A stretch of DNA of 64,000 nt, taken from the NCBI GenBank assembly GCA_039090855.1, contig CM077022.1, positions 74,238,971-74,302,970 of the forward strand. The letters are read 5' to 3'. Position numbers and translations under genes: made by a program. The notes beneath the pieces were generated by a model. It did not search any database. It saw only the letters and a program-made list of their open reading frames with translations, and had not been told where the DNA came from. This document shows positions 1 to 11,452 of the stretch, one piece after another; position 1 is the stretch's first letter; the number at the start of each line of letters is the position of its first letter. This DNA comes from Macrothele yani. Lineage: Eukaryota; Arthropoda; Arachnida; Araneae; Macrothelidae.

Positions 1-490
1 GGTGTTGTTCAAGCTGGAGGGGGTTCTGTGACGTTTTGGGGATGTTTTTCGTACCACGAAATGGGCCCACTCGTTGCAGTGACGATGAATTTGAACCAGC
101 ATGAGTACCTCCGCATTCTGAATTACCAAGTGTTACCTTTTGCCCTACATCTCCAGGAGCAGCATCACTCCTGTCTTCCAAGACGACAATTGTCGTGAGT
201 GCATAGGGCTAAAACTGTGTTTGAGTGGCACGACGAACGATCAGCAACACTGTCTCACCTCGACTGGCCCGCCAAATACCCAGATTTAAATCTTATTGAA
301 AATCTGGGATCATTTGGAACAGAAGGTGAAACGCCGAAATAGACACCCACGTATTCTGGCGGAACGTCGGGACCAATTGACACACAGTGGCTGCAAATTG
401 ATGCCCAATAACATCCACAACCTCGTGGAGTCTCTACCACACCGGATTCATGCTATTATCAAGGCCAGAGGCGTCATCACCCGTTATTAG
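1..490 (+). pseudogene. Tc1-like transposase relic, 3' part
   Basis: This is the C-terminal half of a Tc1-type DDE transposase, cut by the window start. The first frame reads GVVQAGGGSVTFWGCFS, the block that follows the first catalytic aspartate in Tc1 proteins. A frameshift near position 170 breaks the second catalytic block. A later frame gives the LDWPAKYPDLN region and ends VESLPHRIHAIIKARG then ITRY and a stop at 490, the standard Tc1 C-terminus. It cannot encode an active enzyme. No 3' inverted repeat was matched because the 5' end lies outside the window. Confidence 0.85.
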
Positions 491-799
491 GTAAGTTCTC
501 CTACGGGGTGACTAATTTTTTGTCTGGTAGGCTTATGAGCTTCTATAATATTCTGTTTGTTCTACGGATTTCTGTGGCGTAGAAAAAATTTAATATCCAA
601 CGGATTGTTCCAGGATATAATGCAGAGAAGGATAAGTTTTTCAAGATTAACACGTAAATGATACACAGGCATTTGTTCTCTCTCTCTCTCTCTTTGTTTA
701 GGGTTTAACAACCCTTGATTGCATCTCAGGCTATAATGCACGGCACATAGGCTATAATGTACAGTAAGTACATCGCTAATTTAAGTCCCTAGTTCCGCC
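491..799. other. Intergenic/intronic, no gene
   Basis: AT-rich sequence with a short (TC)n microsatellite at about 677-695. No coding or RNA signal seen. Confidence 0.6.
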
Positions 800-1056
800 G
801 GCAGGGTGTGGACGGACCACAGCACATCAATGCTAGCGGAGACCGAAAGCTATCCCGTATGGTAGGAGTAAATAGATAGTATTCTGTGGTCCAACTCGAT
901 GGTAATTTGAATGCTGGTGAGTGGAGTAATGTGTCGCAACACATAGTACACCGAACGCTGCTGAAAACGGGGCTGCGTAGCCGCATGCCGATCCGAGTGC
1001 CCATGCTAACCTCGATTCACCGTCGAAAGCGCATGGACCATGAATCATTATGCCAC
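800..1056 (+). pseudogene. Tc1-like transposase relic, N-terminal DNA-binding part
   Basis: In one frame with a stop the sequence reads GDRKLSRMVGVNR, then a segment ending HRTLLKTGLRSRMPIRVPML and IHRRKRM. This is the second helix-turn-helix (HTH_Tnp_Tc3_2) and linker of Tc1-type transposases, where RTLLRMGLRSRRP and VPMLT are usual. The catalytic domain is absent. It may be a separate insertion from the fragment at 1-490, since the order (C-terminus first, N-terminus second) is reversed. Confidence 0.75.
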
Positions 1057-2440
1057 TTCTGGTCGTGGTGTTTTTAAGTTCACACTTAAGAAAAATATCA
1101 AAATAAGAGTCACTTACAGCCGAACCCTCGGGAAAAATTGCTAATTCCTTTTAAAGTTGCACACCTTAGATATCGTCAGCTGAACACCACTTAGATCTCA
1201 ACAATTGTAGCACAGTTTAATAAAGCCCATACAACTGTGTATCGGCTAATTCCAAAAACGATCCACAACACAAAGAAACAATCATTTAGTAGTAGAGCAT
1301 AGCAACCCAGCAAAAACACAAGTGTTGGGAAACTGCTGGCCACCAGCTGGTAGTGATGGGTCACTGCTGGCAGAAATCTGCCTCTCACGGAACGGTAGCG
1401 GTCCGTTGCTGGCAGCGCCTTCAGTTGGCAGCCATTGATGGACCTTCAGCATCGCTGTGAATAGCGGGTCTCCAAGCACCCGTAGCTGGCAACCGATGCA
1501 ACCCCAACACGAGGTGGAAGCAACGGTGCGCATGCGCAGAAGCAACTCGTGGTGCCAGTTAGTTGAATACGACGCTATCGCCATTGTGTTATTTTAGTTG
1601 ATGTTAAGAAAAAAAAGCCATATGCAGAGAGGCGAGTTAATTTCCTATAATGAAATGCCACGTCGACGAAGATGTCAGATTGAACCATGACATACTAGAT
1701 TACAACAATGAAATACACCCACTCCATTCCCATAAATAACAAGAAATAATTTCTGTGTAATCTTTCTTTTTAACATACACTAAACCGCTTGAAAGAAAAG
1801 TCCTGGAAAAACATTAAAAAAAAAAAAAACGTTATGATGAAAAAAAAAAAAAAAGAAGAATTATACGCGTACAAAATTTATCAATTATTTGAAAAAAAAA
1901 AAAAGCAACGCTATGTGGATATAATGTATACTCACCCATGGGGTGAATACACAAGACTGGAGGAATTCACTTCTAAAAATAACGAGAAGTAAAATAAAAT
2001 ATCTTTCCTTTTTAAACAAATGTAGCTTCGGACAGCGGAAAGGAAAGATACAACGTTAAAAATGTAACAGAATGTGACATGAACGGGTAAATATATTAAT
2101 TTAACAATCGCCTTTCAAGACGACAAAGACAGCACGAAACTTTGAAAAACGCCTTTAAGTTCGTACACTCGTTGAAAATGAGTGAAGTTCCCTTAAGGTA
2201 AAAAAAAAACCAATCGTTACGCTGAAAAAATAAATTTATGAATTATATGAAACTGACATTTTTGAAAAATACCTCACAATATTGTAAAATTAAAAAAAGA
2301 GAACCATTCTTTACACATTCCGCAGGAAAAAGGCTCAGCTTCAAGCAAATGCTCGTTCGGGGCAAATCAGTCCAGTTGCTAGAGCGCTAGCGTCCTACGC
2401 AAACAGTCCTTGGTTCGTTTCCACCCAAATCCAAACGGGG
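1057..2440. other. Non-coding stretch
   Basis: No recognisable gene. A 100-codon reverse frame at 1282-1584 has no family resemblance that I can name. Several poly(A) tracts lie at 1815-1905. Confidence 0.5.
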
Positions 2441-2455
2441 GTTTTTAAGGACCTA

Positions 2456-2502
2456 TATAGAACTGCGCAGGGGAAAGAAAATTTCCCTGCGCAGTTCTAT
2501 AA
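2456..2502. repeat. Short hairpin, 20-bp arms
   Basis: Left arm TATAGAACTGCGCAGG continues into GGAAA. Its reverse complement follows after a GAAAA loop, with one extra G as the only mismatch. Function unknown; likely a foldback remnant. Confidence 0.8.
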
Positions 2503-2600
2503 TGCAGAAGTTTCGTAAGGCGAAAAAAAAAAAAAAGTTGTTGTAGCTTTGGGATACTGCGGTTATCCTTTATTTTTTTTATTTTTTTTTTATGGCTACT

Positions 2601-2725
2601 ACTGGGAAATTGGCGGACAAGATTCGGCAAGCCATCATTTACGTCACGTGATTGCCGACTGCCACTGCCGGGAAACTAGCGGACCACCTTAGGCTAGCCA
2701 TCATTTATGGCACGTGCTTGCAGGG
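2601..2725. repeat. Diverged direct duplication
   Basis: Two ~55-bp segments share CTGGGAAATTGGCGGAC-type and AGCCATCATTTA blocks, separated by about 12 bp. Function unknown. Confidence 0.55.
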
Positions 2726-2791
2726 CCGCTGAAGGGCCACTTGTGGCAGCTGCTCTCTGTGATGGATAACTAATGGCCCTGTTCTTAAATA

Positions 2792-2888
2792 TATAAATAA
2801 CACACGTAACATAATTTTTTACTCTTGGATGTATAAATAACACACGTAACATAATTTTTTACTCTTGGATGTATAAATAACACACGTA
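2792..2888. repeat. Tandem repeat, 40-bp unit, 2.4 copies
   Basis: Units start at 2792, 2832 and 2872 (TATAAATAACACACGTAA...). The first two are essentially identical. Confidence 0.9.
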
Positions 2889-3229
2889 ATAATGCCACAA
2901 TGTTTTGCACATTGCATTTTTTTTGCTCTTGATTCTCTTCTAAAAAAATGACACTGGTCTCTGTTTTTTCGCCCCCTCCCCCGAAGAATTCATTATATTC
3001 TGAAAGTGCATAGCTCTGTGTGAACAACTTTAATACATGACATCTTATCCACATTGATATAAAAACTACATTCATTGAACTGATATTTCTTTCACATTAT
3101 CTTGCCAATACAGGGTGATTCATAAAGAAGTATACAGTTTCAACGCACTATTAAACAAGAACAATGTGAGATATTTTATGTTACCTGTAACAGAATTGTA
3201 AGGGAATGTTTCAAGTTTTTTAGAGACAG

Positions 3230-3475
3230 TCACAGATGTTCTATGTGTGCACCCTTAGTCACACAACACACATCGAGCCGGTAATCCATTTCCGCCCAAA
3301 CGCGAGGTAAGATATCTGAATCAAGTGCAGTGATAGTGGCTGTGATACGCTCTTTCAGCCCCGCTAGATCAACAGGAAGGGGAGGGACGAATACCTTGTC
3401 CTTTACGTACCCGCACAGGAAAAAGTCACAAGGTGTTAAGTCAGAACTTCTGGGTGGCCATTGGGTCAGTGACAT
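3230..3475 (-). pseudogene. Transposase C-terminal fragment (arthropod mariner/IS630-type)
   Basis: The reverse frame contains QWPPRSSDLTPCDFFLCGYV, the third catalytic block (PPRSPDLTPCDFFLWGY in the family), then a region ending DYRLDVCCVTKGAHIEHL and a stop. The first two catalytic aspartates are missing. It is the residual coding part of the 3111-3917 element. Confidence 0.9.
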
Positions 3476-3673
3476 GTAGTCCGTGGCTTGTCCAATCCAT
3501 CAGTGAGGAAGATGTTCATTGACTGACTAGTCACGTGACACGCACGCTATCGCCTACGTCACTTCCCTCAATAGCGGGACACAAACTTTATGAGTACATC
3601 TACCTAACGGTTCGCCTTTGTCGTCCGTGTCTTCAACTGTTACAGTTTTACAGCATCCGGAAACTGTATACTT

Positions 3674-3887
3674 GCCGGCCCGGTGGCGCAGTGGTCTAAG
3701 GCGCTGGCCTCTGATCATTCGTCCGTCTGGGGTCCGGGTTCGAATCCCGGTGAGGCATGGATGTTGTGTTTGTCTTACGGCACTGGCTCTCTCCCTTCCC
3801 TGGAACCAGTGACCCTAAATTAGGGACGGGCGACTGCTTATAGCCCATTGAGTTGCTCACGGTGGTCGTTAAACCTAAAAACAAAAA
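3674..3887 (+). mobile_element. SINE-A, full-length tRNA-derived copy
   Basis: The head GGTGGCGCAGTGGTCTAAGG (A box) and GGTTCGAATCCCG (B box) are tRNA-derived. The body ends GGTGGTCGTTAAACCTA plus A-rich tail. It is flanked by a 13-bp target-site duplication AAACTGTATACTT (3661-3673 and 3888-3900), so this is a clean LINE-mobilised insertion. It is the reference copy for the SINE-A family in this window. Confidence 0.95.
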
Positions 3888-3917
3888 AAACTGTATACTT
3901 CTTTATGAATCACCCTG

Positions 3918-5419
3918 TATATACATATGTATAGAGGCTATGGCTGTGAAAAGGGGCTTCCAGTTTTCTGGAATAGCTGCTTTTCCGTCACCCAGTTTTT
4001 ATAAACTACAACCGTGAAAATGATTTTCAAATACTAAACTTATTTAATAAAAAACAACAAACATTCCTTTTCTTTTTAATACTTAATTTAAAGCTGCCGT
4101 AAAAATTTCCTGGCTATTTTCTTTAACCAGCTTCATGTACAGTTTCCGAGAGAAAATTTGTAAATATTTTTGAAAAATATTTTTCCTGGGGTTAGAGGCC
4201 CTTTCCTCAGTGAGCCCCCCCCCTCTCCGCGCAATGCGGGGGTTGCGGGAGCCTATCAGTACGCCACTGGCCCCCATCCATATCTGCTGGAGGTCGATTA
4301 TGCCTGGGTATGTTTTCGAAGAGCCAGGTCTCTTCTTTTTTCACGACTGCAGCACTGGGAGTTTCCATCCGGAAAACTAAGCCCAAGCTCATGGGGCGGG
4401 CCTGAGCCCCTGGGCCACCTCCTCTAACTGCGCCATTGGAGTAATACATAAAATAAAATTTTGTATGCTTCTGCTTGAAATAATTCATTATTGATTAGTT
4501 TTATTTTACACCTCAAAAATATGAATCAGTTTGAGAGCCGAACCCTTATTGTTTTTTCTATGTCTTATGGACAGCTCTAAAACAACTGAAAAAATTTTGT
4601 CTATAGTGATTTCAGCTCCTAAGTGTTAAGTTTTTCTGCTGCAATCCAATGTTGTAATCGCACATGGATTGCCTCTTTTTTTTCTTTTTTTTTTTTTTTT
4701 TTTTTTTTTACTACGACTACAGCAGCAGTTCTTTTTTTGTTTGTTTGTTTTGTTCTGTTGTTTTTGTTTTTCTATAGAAATACTTTGGAATATTCTCAGA
4801 GCATTTCCATGGTGTGGCTGCAATTTATTTAAAGTGGTTCGAAGTTATAAGTTACAAAAAATATGATTTTTATGCAACAACAGTGAAACCCTTTGCGAAT
4901 AAATATGTGCTTCTGTTAAAACCTGATCGAAAACTTAAGTTGGCGTGATATTTGTAAACCGAGATAAGGAATTTTCAATAATGAAGCAAAATAAGACCTC
5001 ACCATCGTGAGTGAGACCGTGATGAATGAGCAAAATTAAATAATGAATGCGTGCGCACGTACCTACTACCTACATTCCTCTACTGCAATGTTCCTTAATG
5101 AATTATTCAGAGAATTCAGTTCCTTTTAAGCCAAATTTCGAATTAACGTGATTTGTGTCGCCATCTATTGGACATTTTAATAAACATCAGTCCGCATTGG
5201 ACAAGAAAACTATCTCGCGTTCCTTTTATGAACAATGCCAGAAACAATATTTTATATAATTTATAAACTTTTGCATTAGTAAGACATATTTAGTAATCAA
5301 TGGAGACGTCCAAACAGTTTTCACTAATTTTATACTTTTATATTTCAGTTTGAAATCTTTCGGGTTCACCTGAAGCCTGAACATTACTGTGTTGGACCCT
5401 CTTAAAGTGCCAATACCTT
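3918..5419. other. Non-coding stretch
   Basis: AT-rich, with a long poly(T) tract at about 4677-4710. Reading frames here are low-complexity shadows. No gene seen. Confidence 0.5.
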
Positions 5420-7161
5420 CAAGGCCGTAGCCAGGAATTTTTTTCGGTAGGGGTGGAAGGGGGGGACTAAAAATTTTTTATCGGTGAGGTATTCATTTCT
5501 TTTGATGATTGAATGGAAACTAAATTTTTTTAGTTTACAATTCAAAAAGCTATACAAACCCTTCCTTCCCCCACCCATTTTTGAGATTAGTAATTGTAAA
5601 ATTTTCCTCATATATTTGCATTACTTGTAAAATTTCCGCCTATAAATTTGCAATAAACATAGATCAAACACAACGGGAGGTAATTCCTTTAGATAACTGT
5701 TTTTAATGACTTAAAAATTATGTTGAACCAATGTTTTGATACAAGCAATAACAATTACAGTATACATCGATAGAAAGCTTTAAATTTTAAGGCGAACATT
5801 AAAACATTTAACATAGGTATAATACAGTTTGTACAAATCAGCAAATTCAAGAAATTTTTACATTAAGAACAATAAGGTTTACATTTTCACTCACGTTATA
5901 AAAAATTAGCGCGCCTTGAAGATTTAACAAACCGATTTAAAATTTCGTCCGGTTGCACCTCAGTTTTCCAATGGGTTGCTAAAAGTGCTAATCTACTCAG
6001 TCTGTTTTCTCCCGTTGAGTTTCTTAAATATGTCTTCAATCGTTTAAGTGTTGAAAATGTCCTTTCTGGCGTAGCTGTGGAAATCGGAATTTATAGCAAG
6101 AATCTGTAACAACGTGTGTGAGTTGGAGAAAAGATTTGAGTCGCATTGCGAAAGGGCCTCTATTGCGTTACCAGGTCTTGAATTAACGTCTATGTTAATC
6201 CATTTGTTTCGTCAAACGGACTATGAGAGTACTGCTCTCTGGAAGTATGTTTTCATAAAATCCTTTGCAAGTCGTTAGCTCTTTTTCGTAGTTAACGTAA
6301 CATGACAAGGTAGAAATATTTGAAGCGCTATGACTAATGACTTGTGAGTCTCGAATCGATCGTTAATTTGTGTTCGCACGTGGTCAACAAATGACACAAA
6401 AAGTTTTTTCCGGAAATATTCTTCTGGAGTTTCTGATGAAATATTCCCTCTTTGAATCATCCTGGATGTAACACTTGGCATTGTGATAACTCCATCAACT
6501 TATGTGATCAATTTTAATGCTGCATTCAAAATAAGACTGAATTTATCGATGGCGTTACTTCTTAGATGGTCGAGGGAAATCGCCTCGAGATTAATATGTT
6601 CCAATGATGTCAGATCGCAGTCAACGTTTTCAATAGTTTTCGACAGCGGTAATGTCCACGAAAATACAAGGTCAAGTGTGCACAGTGTGACTACAAACGG
6701 GCCTTGGGTAATAGCACTTAATAGCTGATGAGCTTTTTGGGAGGATTTGCGCTTTTTTATACCTTGCTAATTTTGTAACGATAGAACTATTGGAACGTAG
6801 ATTTCTCGGCATCTCAATAAAGCTTCATGCTTGTAAACCCAACGTGTTTCGCACATTGATATTAACGTCGTGTGCCTGGAAGCTGGTAATACTTGCTTGA
6901 TGAAACCTTTGAGAACTTCGTTATTTTTCGCATATGAGCTAAAAAAGTTTCAACAGAATGAATTGTGCCTATACAGTTTCATATACATGAAAGTGTACAG
7001 GAATCCCCTAGTGCCAAATGTAGAGAATGTTCTACACAATGGACGTATGAGGCCAAATAATAAACAAAAACATTATTTGTTGAAGTTCAATTGCGAAACA
7101 TTTATTATGATTTCGGGAGGGGACAGGTCCCTAAGATCCCCCCTCCTTGGCTACGGCCATG
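5420..7161 (-). mobile_element. hAT transposon relic (ZMYM1-type)
   Basis: Terminal inverted repeats CAAGGCCGTAGCCAGG and (reverse complement) CATGGCCGTAGCCAAGG bound the element. They are flanked by a degraded 8-bp duplication, AATACCTT (5412-5419) versus ATCACCTT (7162-7169, 6/8). The length of 1742 bp is short for an intact member of this group, so the N-terminal part of the gene is lost. Confidence 0.82.
5896..6965 (-). pseudogene. hAT transposase-like (ZMYM1/52-kDa-repressor type), degenerate
   Basis: Reverse-strand blocks appear in family order: ISMCETRWVYKH (the CETRW core), then after a stop KSSQKAHQLLSAITQGPFVV, then ISLDHLRSNAIDKFSLIL, then MPSVTSRMIQRGNISSETPE, then the C-terminal hAT dimerisation region ISTATPERTFSTLKRLKTYL followed by ENRLSRLALLATHW and a stop near 5896. 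This matches the domain order of ZMYM1-like hAT proteins. Stops and frame changes make it non-functional. The N-terminal zinc finger is absent. Confidence 0.87.
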
Positions 7162-7169
7162 ATCACCTT

Positions 7170-7580
7170 CGTAGCATTAAAACTTAAACCATTTATAAAA
7201 AAATATATATATATAAGTGTATAAATTCTTGAAGGTTATTTACAGAATTGTATCATGTTTTTATTTGAAATAATGTTTTATATTTAAATACAGGTATATC
7301 AAAAACAAAAGAACATTTTTGCTATGAAAATGTTAGTCTCCTATGAGCAAAGTAAATTGCGTTTTCAGAAATAAGGTATGTAATGAGAAGACCAGAGAAA
7401 TAAATACTGTAGCCAATATATACAATTAAGTACTAAATTTCCATGGATAATGCCTAAATATCCAATAAGAGGATTCCAGTCAAGTTTTTCATTGTTAAAA
7501 TTAGCTGCTACTGAGCTACTACAAACTGCGCAACTCCTAAATATTTACATTGTAAAATATTTCATTACCTCTTCTGTGTA
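7170..7580. other. Non-coding stretch
   Basis: AT-rich; nothing recognised. Confidence 0.5.
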
Positions 7581-8965
7581 CCCCGTGTTTCAAAAAAGAT
7601 TGAAACAAGCTTTTATCTCTTCAACGGTTGATCACAGTTATATACTTTGAATCAGAAAAAAAAAATGACGTACCCCGGTAGCACATTACATCGATTCAAC
7701 ATCGAATTTTTGATCGATTTTTGGTCGATACGAAACGTCAAACATAGATATCCATGTCCACTTTTTGACGTCGAATTTTAAACCTATTAAGTCGATATCA
7801 AGTCAACAGTAGATGAAGATTCGACCTTTCGAGAGAAACATATACATCGTTGCTACGTAGTGTAGACGTCGATTCTACGTTGATATTACACAGTTTAGTC
7901 ATCGATTCTAGTGCTGTTGTAAAATGTTGAATCTACGTTTACTGTACAATTTAGATGTTGAAACATGAAATTCTAAACTTTTAATCGTGGCATAAAACGT
8001 AGAATGTATTCGGATTTGTAGTACGATTCTACTACGCTGTCTACTATTAAAAGATCATATTTTTTTATTATTGTTGTTTCAACATCTAGGTCTTTTTGGA
8101 TGCATTCGAAAAGACACATAATTCTCAAAAATTTCACAGAAATTTTGGTGATCTGTCAGCATCGTGCTAGGACTATCCCCAACTGGGATATGCGTACGTA
8201 CAAATTATATATCTTAAAAAGTAATTCTACTTAAAGGAACGAGACTCAACTTCTTATAAACATACTTAAGCAAAGAACACAACTTTTGACTTACCGGCGA
8301 AAAAGGAGACAGGTAGGAACCTTGTCTTACAACAAAAATGATACAACTGACCAACGCCCCAGCATCCAAAAAGTTTGTTTGGCGTAATGGTGGCAAAGGC
8401 GCATGCGCGCGATGCTTACAGATCGCATAAAAAACATCGATTATTCGACTTAATGGAACTAAAGGAATAAACTGCGTAAAGCCGTCTACATGTATACTGA
8501 AATTCAATGTAATGATTTTTCTTAACGTTCCGTCTCATCGATTTTACGTCGAAAACTATGCCTCGACGTAATATCGACCTGGTAACCAAAAATCGACGTC
8601 GATTCGACATTACTAGGCTACCGGGGTAAAGACTAACGATATGGCTGTTGCACCCATGTGCTTAAAAAAATTATGCCAAAAAATAATTTTTACTGTTTTC
8701 ATCGCAAATATCCCCGTGAGTTTTGCAAGCTGAATGACGTGGTTTGTTTTTTCAGACTAACTAGGACATTGCGCAACTTTTTTTTATTGGATTTTTCTTT
8801 CTGCGAAGGCTGTATAAAAAAAATGTGCAAATACCACCCACAGGGGTGCAACTATGTCATAAGTCTTTACGTCATTTGAGTATTTTTCTGATTGAAAGTA
8901 TATATCTCTGATCAACCGTAGGTGAGATAAAAGCTTGTTTCAATCTTTTTTTGAAACACCGAGCA
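7581..8965. mobile_element. Non-coding DNA transposon with >100-bp inverted arms, interrupted
   Basis: The left arm (from GTGTTTCAAAAAAGATTG, with AAGCTTTTATCTC and ACGGTTGATCA) is mirrored at 8885-8962. The arms stay alignable inward through TGACGTAAAGACT to GTTGCACCC, so each is over 100 bp. The exact outer ends are uncertain because the last bases diverge. No transposase is encoded. The left arm is interrupted by the element at 7673-8626. Confidence 0.8.
7673..8626. mobile_element. Palindromic non-coding element nested in the left arm, TA target site
   Basis: The ends are CCCCGGTAGC and its complement GCTACCGGGG, flanked by TA. The inverted ends extend some 60 bp with many mismatches (ATCGA/TCGAT-rich). 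The insertion site is proven by the mirror arm of the host element, which reads GACGTAAAGAC uninterrupted where this arm reads GACGTA-element-TAAAGAC. A 97-codon reverse frame at 8214-8507 resembles nothing I recognise. Confidence 0.85.
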
Positions 8966-8966
8966 T

Positions 8967-9461
8967 ATGGTTGTTATATGTCTGGAAATATATATCGCAT
9001 GCAATTTATGCAACGATAAAAGAACATTACAATTTATTCAGCTGTTGAAAGAACATTGGAATTGGTATTAAGTCAAAAAGAAAATAAATTTCTATCATGT
9101 ATTTTTACTTAGAAAGAACAATGGCAAATAGTAGTTGAAGCAGACTCATATATAAGTACCCAAATTTACTGCATATTTTCCCAGACTTTCTACGTAGTCA
9201 CTACGTCTTTGCAGTAAACCATTTATTTTTTGTGAAATGCTTACTCGTGTATACACATTTTTTTCACACATAGCGAAATTTCTACATATGCATTTTTAGA
9301 AAGGGAAATTTCACTACTTGTTCACAGGGCAGTATCTAGCAAGGGGACCGTAGGGGGGGGGATCAATCTGCCCTGGAAACAGGCGCAACAATACGGATGG
9401 GATTGGTCCCCCTACCCCCTTCCCCCAGAAAAAGTATTTAAGCAGTTAGAACACATGACGT
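8967..9461. other. Non-coding stretch
   Basis: Nothing recognised. A G-run lies near 9352. Confidence 0.5.
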
Positions 9462-10001
9462 GTGCAACCATCTAAGATCTTAGGGAACTTGGATATCGAG
9501 AAATTTTCGGTTGCCCATGAGTGGTCTGTTCTTCTGGCACTATGTCCAGCCCATTTCCATTTAAGATATTATTTTCCTCTGATCATGATGTCTTCTACTG
9601 TTGTCATTTTCCTTATCTACGAGTTCTTCTTCTTATCTTTCCTCGTAACACCAAGAATGCATCTCTCCATGCTTCTTGCAGTTGACTCCAGTTTTTCTAT
9701 GTCTTTTTTAGTTAAGGTCCAGGTCTCCGCTACATACAAAAGCACTGGAAAGATGCATTGATTAAACACTTTTCTTCTAAGACATAATGGCATATTGCTC
9801 TTAAAATTTGTACTGTTTCTTCCAAAAGCTTTCCAACCAGGTTTTGTACGCCGATTAATTTCTTCATGAATGTGACCCTCGCTTGATATATGCTGCCCAA
9901 AGTAAATGTAGGTATTTGTTATCTCCAGCTTTTCCTCATCAATTGATAAATCTTCATTTCTTGTAAAATCATTGTACATCAGTTTTGTGTTCTGAAAGTT
10001 C
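9462..10001 (-). pseudogene. LINE reverse transcriptase, C-terminal part
   Basis: Reverse frame with KNFQNTKLMYND, LEITNTYIYFGQHISSEGHI, EEINRRTKPGWKAFGR, MPLCLRRKVFNQCIFPVLLY, ETWTLTKKDIEKLE and MERCILGVTRKDKKKNS. This is the thumb/C-terminal region of the arthropod endonuclease-reverse transcriptase LINE family (matching F52C9.6-like proteins). After a frame break, ISMS-type residues WKWAGHSARRTDHSW follow at about 9480-9570, the usual next block. The upstream RT core lies at 11181-11340, separated by an inserted repeat element. Confidence 0.9.
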
Positions 10002-11180
10002 TTTTTTACGCTTTCCAACCGTAGGTTGAAGAAGCGTATATGCTCCAGCTTTTTCCGTCCGTCTGTCCGTCCGTCTGTCGGCACGATAACTCACTTAAAA
10101 ATGGTTCGATTTCGATGAAATTTTAGTATGTGGTAGGGGACCACCAGGGGACGAACCCTATTGAAAATGGGTGAAGTGGGGTCAAAGGTCACGCCATAAG
10201 AGCGGGATCCATTCAATTGCCCTTATGCGCCATACCTTGCGTAAATATGGTTCGATTTCAATGAAATTTTAGTATGTGGTAGGGGGACAACCTGGGAACG
10301 AACCCTATTGAAAATAAATGAAATGGGGTCAAAGGTCAGGACATAGGAGCGGGATCCATTTCATTGCCTTTATGCATCATAACTTGCGTAAAAATGGTTC
10401 GATTTCTATGAAATTTAAGTATGTGGTAAAGAACCACCTGGGAACGAACCCTGTTGAAAATGGGCGGAATGGGGTCAAAGGTCAGGACATAAAAGCGGGA
10501 TCCATTTCATTGCCTTTATGCGTCATAACATGCGTAAATATGGTTCGATTTCGATGAAATTTTAGTATGTGGTAGGGAACTACCTGGGCACGAACCCTAT
10601 TGAAAATTGGCAAATTGGGGTCAAAGGTCAGGCAGGGCATAAGAGCGGGACTTATTCCATTGTCCTTATGCGTCATAACTTGCGTAAAAATGGTTCGATT
10701 TCGATGAAATTTTAGTATGTGGTAGGGAGGCACTGGGGACGAACCCTAGTGAAAATAGGAGAAATGGGGTCAAAGGTCAGGACACTTGAGTGGGATCCAT
10801 TCCATTGCCCTTGTGCATCATAACTTACCTAAAAATCTTTCGATTGCGACAAAAGTTATCATGTTGTTCCGGAGGTATAGTGAACTGGTTCTGTTGAATA
10901 TCAACGAAATGGGGTCAAAGGTCATTGCACAAAAGCAAGACTTATTCCACAGCCATTATTCTCATAACTTGCGTAAAACTGCTTCTATTGCGACAAAACT
11001 TTAGTATGTTATTCTTGAGGTATACTGAACTGGTTTTGTTGAATATCATCGAAATGGGGTCAAAGGTCAGGACACAGAAGCGAGATTTATCCCACAGCCA
11101 TTATCCTCATAACTTGAGTAATAATTTCTGGTATGGTGGAAAGCGTATCATTATCAGTGCATTGTATGATTTTACCAACT
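10002..11180 (+). mobile_element. Mobile repeat carrying a 146-bp minisatellite, inserted in the LINE
   Basis: The left end TTTTTTACGCTTTCC and the right end near 11180 (DFTN-coding ATTTTACCAACTT) are shared with an inverted copy at 48655-49229. A ~7-copy array of a 146-bp unit lies between these single-copy ends. Subterminal TACGCTTTCCA occurs in inverted orientation at both ends. The LINE reading frame resumes on each side, so this is an insertion. The element class is not recognised. Confidence 0.75.
10083..11125 (+). repeat. Minisatellite, ~146-bp unit, ~7 copies
   Basis: The marker ATGGTTCGATTTC (or its variants) recurs at 10101, 10247, 10394, 10540, 10690, 10835 and 10978, spaced 143-150 bp. 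Conserved blocks include GGGGTCAAAGGTCA and GAACCCTATTGAAAAT. The last two units diverge most. Confidence 0.93.
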
Positions 11181-11340
11181 TGTTAATACCATTTCTTTAC
11201 TCTTGTCAGCAAGCTCCTGGATCATACTTTGCAGCTCTGACGGGGTAGTTGCAAAAATGACTACTTCATCAGCAAAACGAAGATGAGTTAAATAAATAAT
11301 CTCCATTAATCTTTATCCCTTTGTTTTCCCTGTTCAATAT
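11181..11340 (-). pseudogene. LINE reverse transcriptase core fragment
   Basis: The reverse strand reads HLRFADEVVIFATTPSELQS then MIQELADKSKEM. FADE corresponds to the RT catalytic FADD box, with the second aspartate changed to glutamate. It continues into the C-terminal part at 9462-10001 once the 10002-11180 repeat is removed. Confidence 0.85.
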
Positions 11341-11452
11341 ACAGTATATATTTGTGGCAAGCTTCCCTTGTTTTATGTTTAGTGTTTAAATTTGTGACAA
11401 GCTTCCCTCGTTTTTGCTTTAGTTTTTTTTTTAATTTGTCTGATTTCTGGTC

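Larger units (their letters stand above)
3111..3917 (-). mobile_element. Non-autonomous mariner/IS630-type element with SINE in its TIR
   Basis: Perfect 30-bp terminal inverted repeats (start CAGGGTGATTCATAAAGAAG) are flanked by TA on both sides (3109-3110 and 3918-3919). The body is about 590 bp once the nested SINE is removed. It keeps only the transposase C-terminus on the minus strand, so it is an internally deleted derivative. The right TIR is split by a SINE with its own 13-bp duplication. Confidence 0.93.

Noticed and set aside
1282..1584. 100-codon reverse open frame
   Set aside because: No family resemblance; local short repeats of CTGGC explain the open frame better than coding.
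4623..4866. Overlapping F/L-rich frames
   Set aside because: Pure poly(T) translation.
9335..9430. Another ZMYM-type hAT end (CAGGGCAGTATCTAGCAAGG)
   Set aside because: Only a loose resemblance and no partner end.
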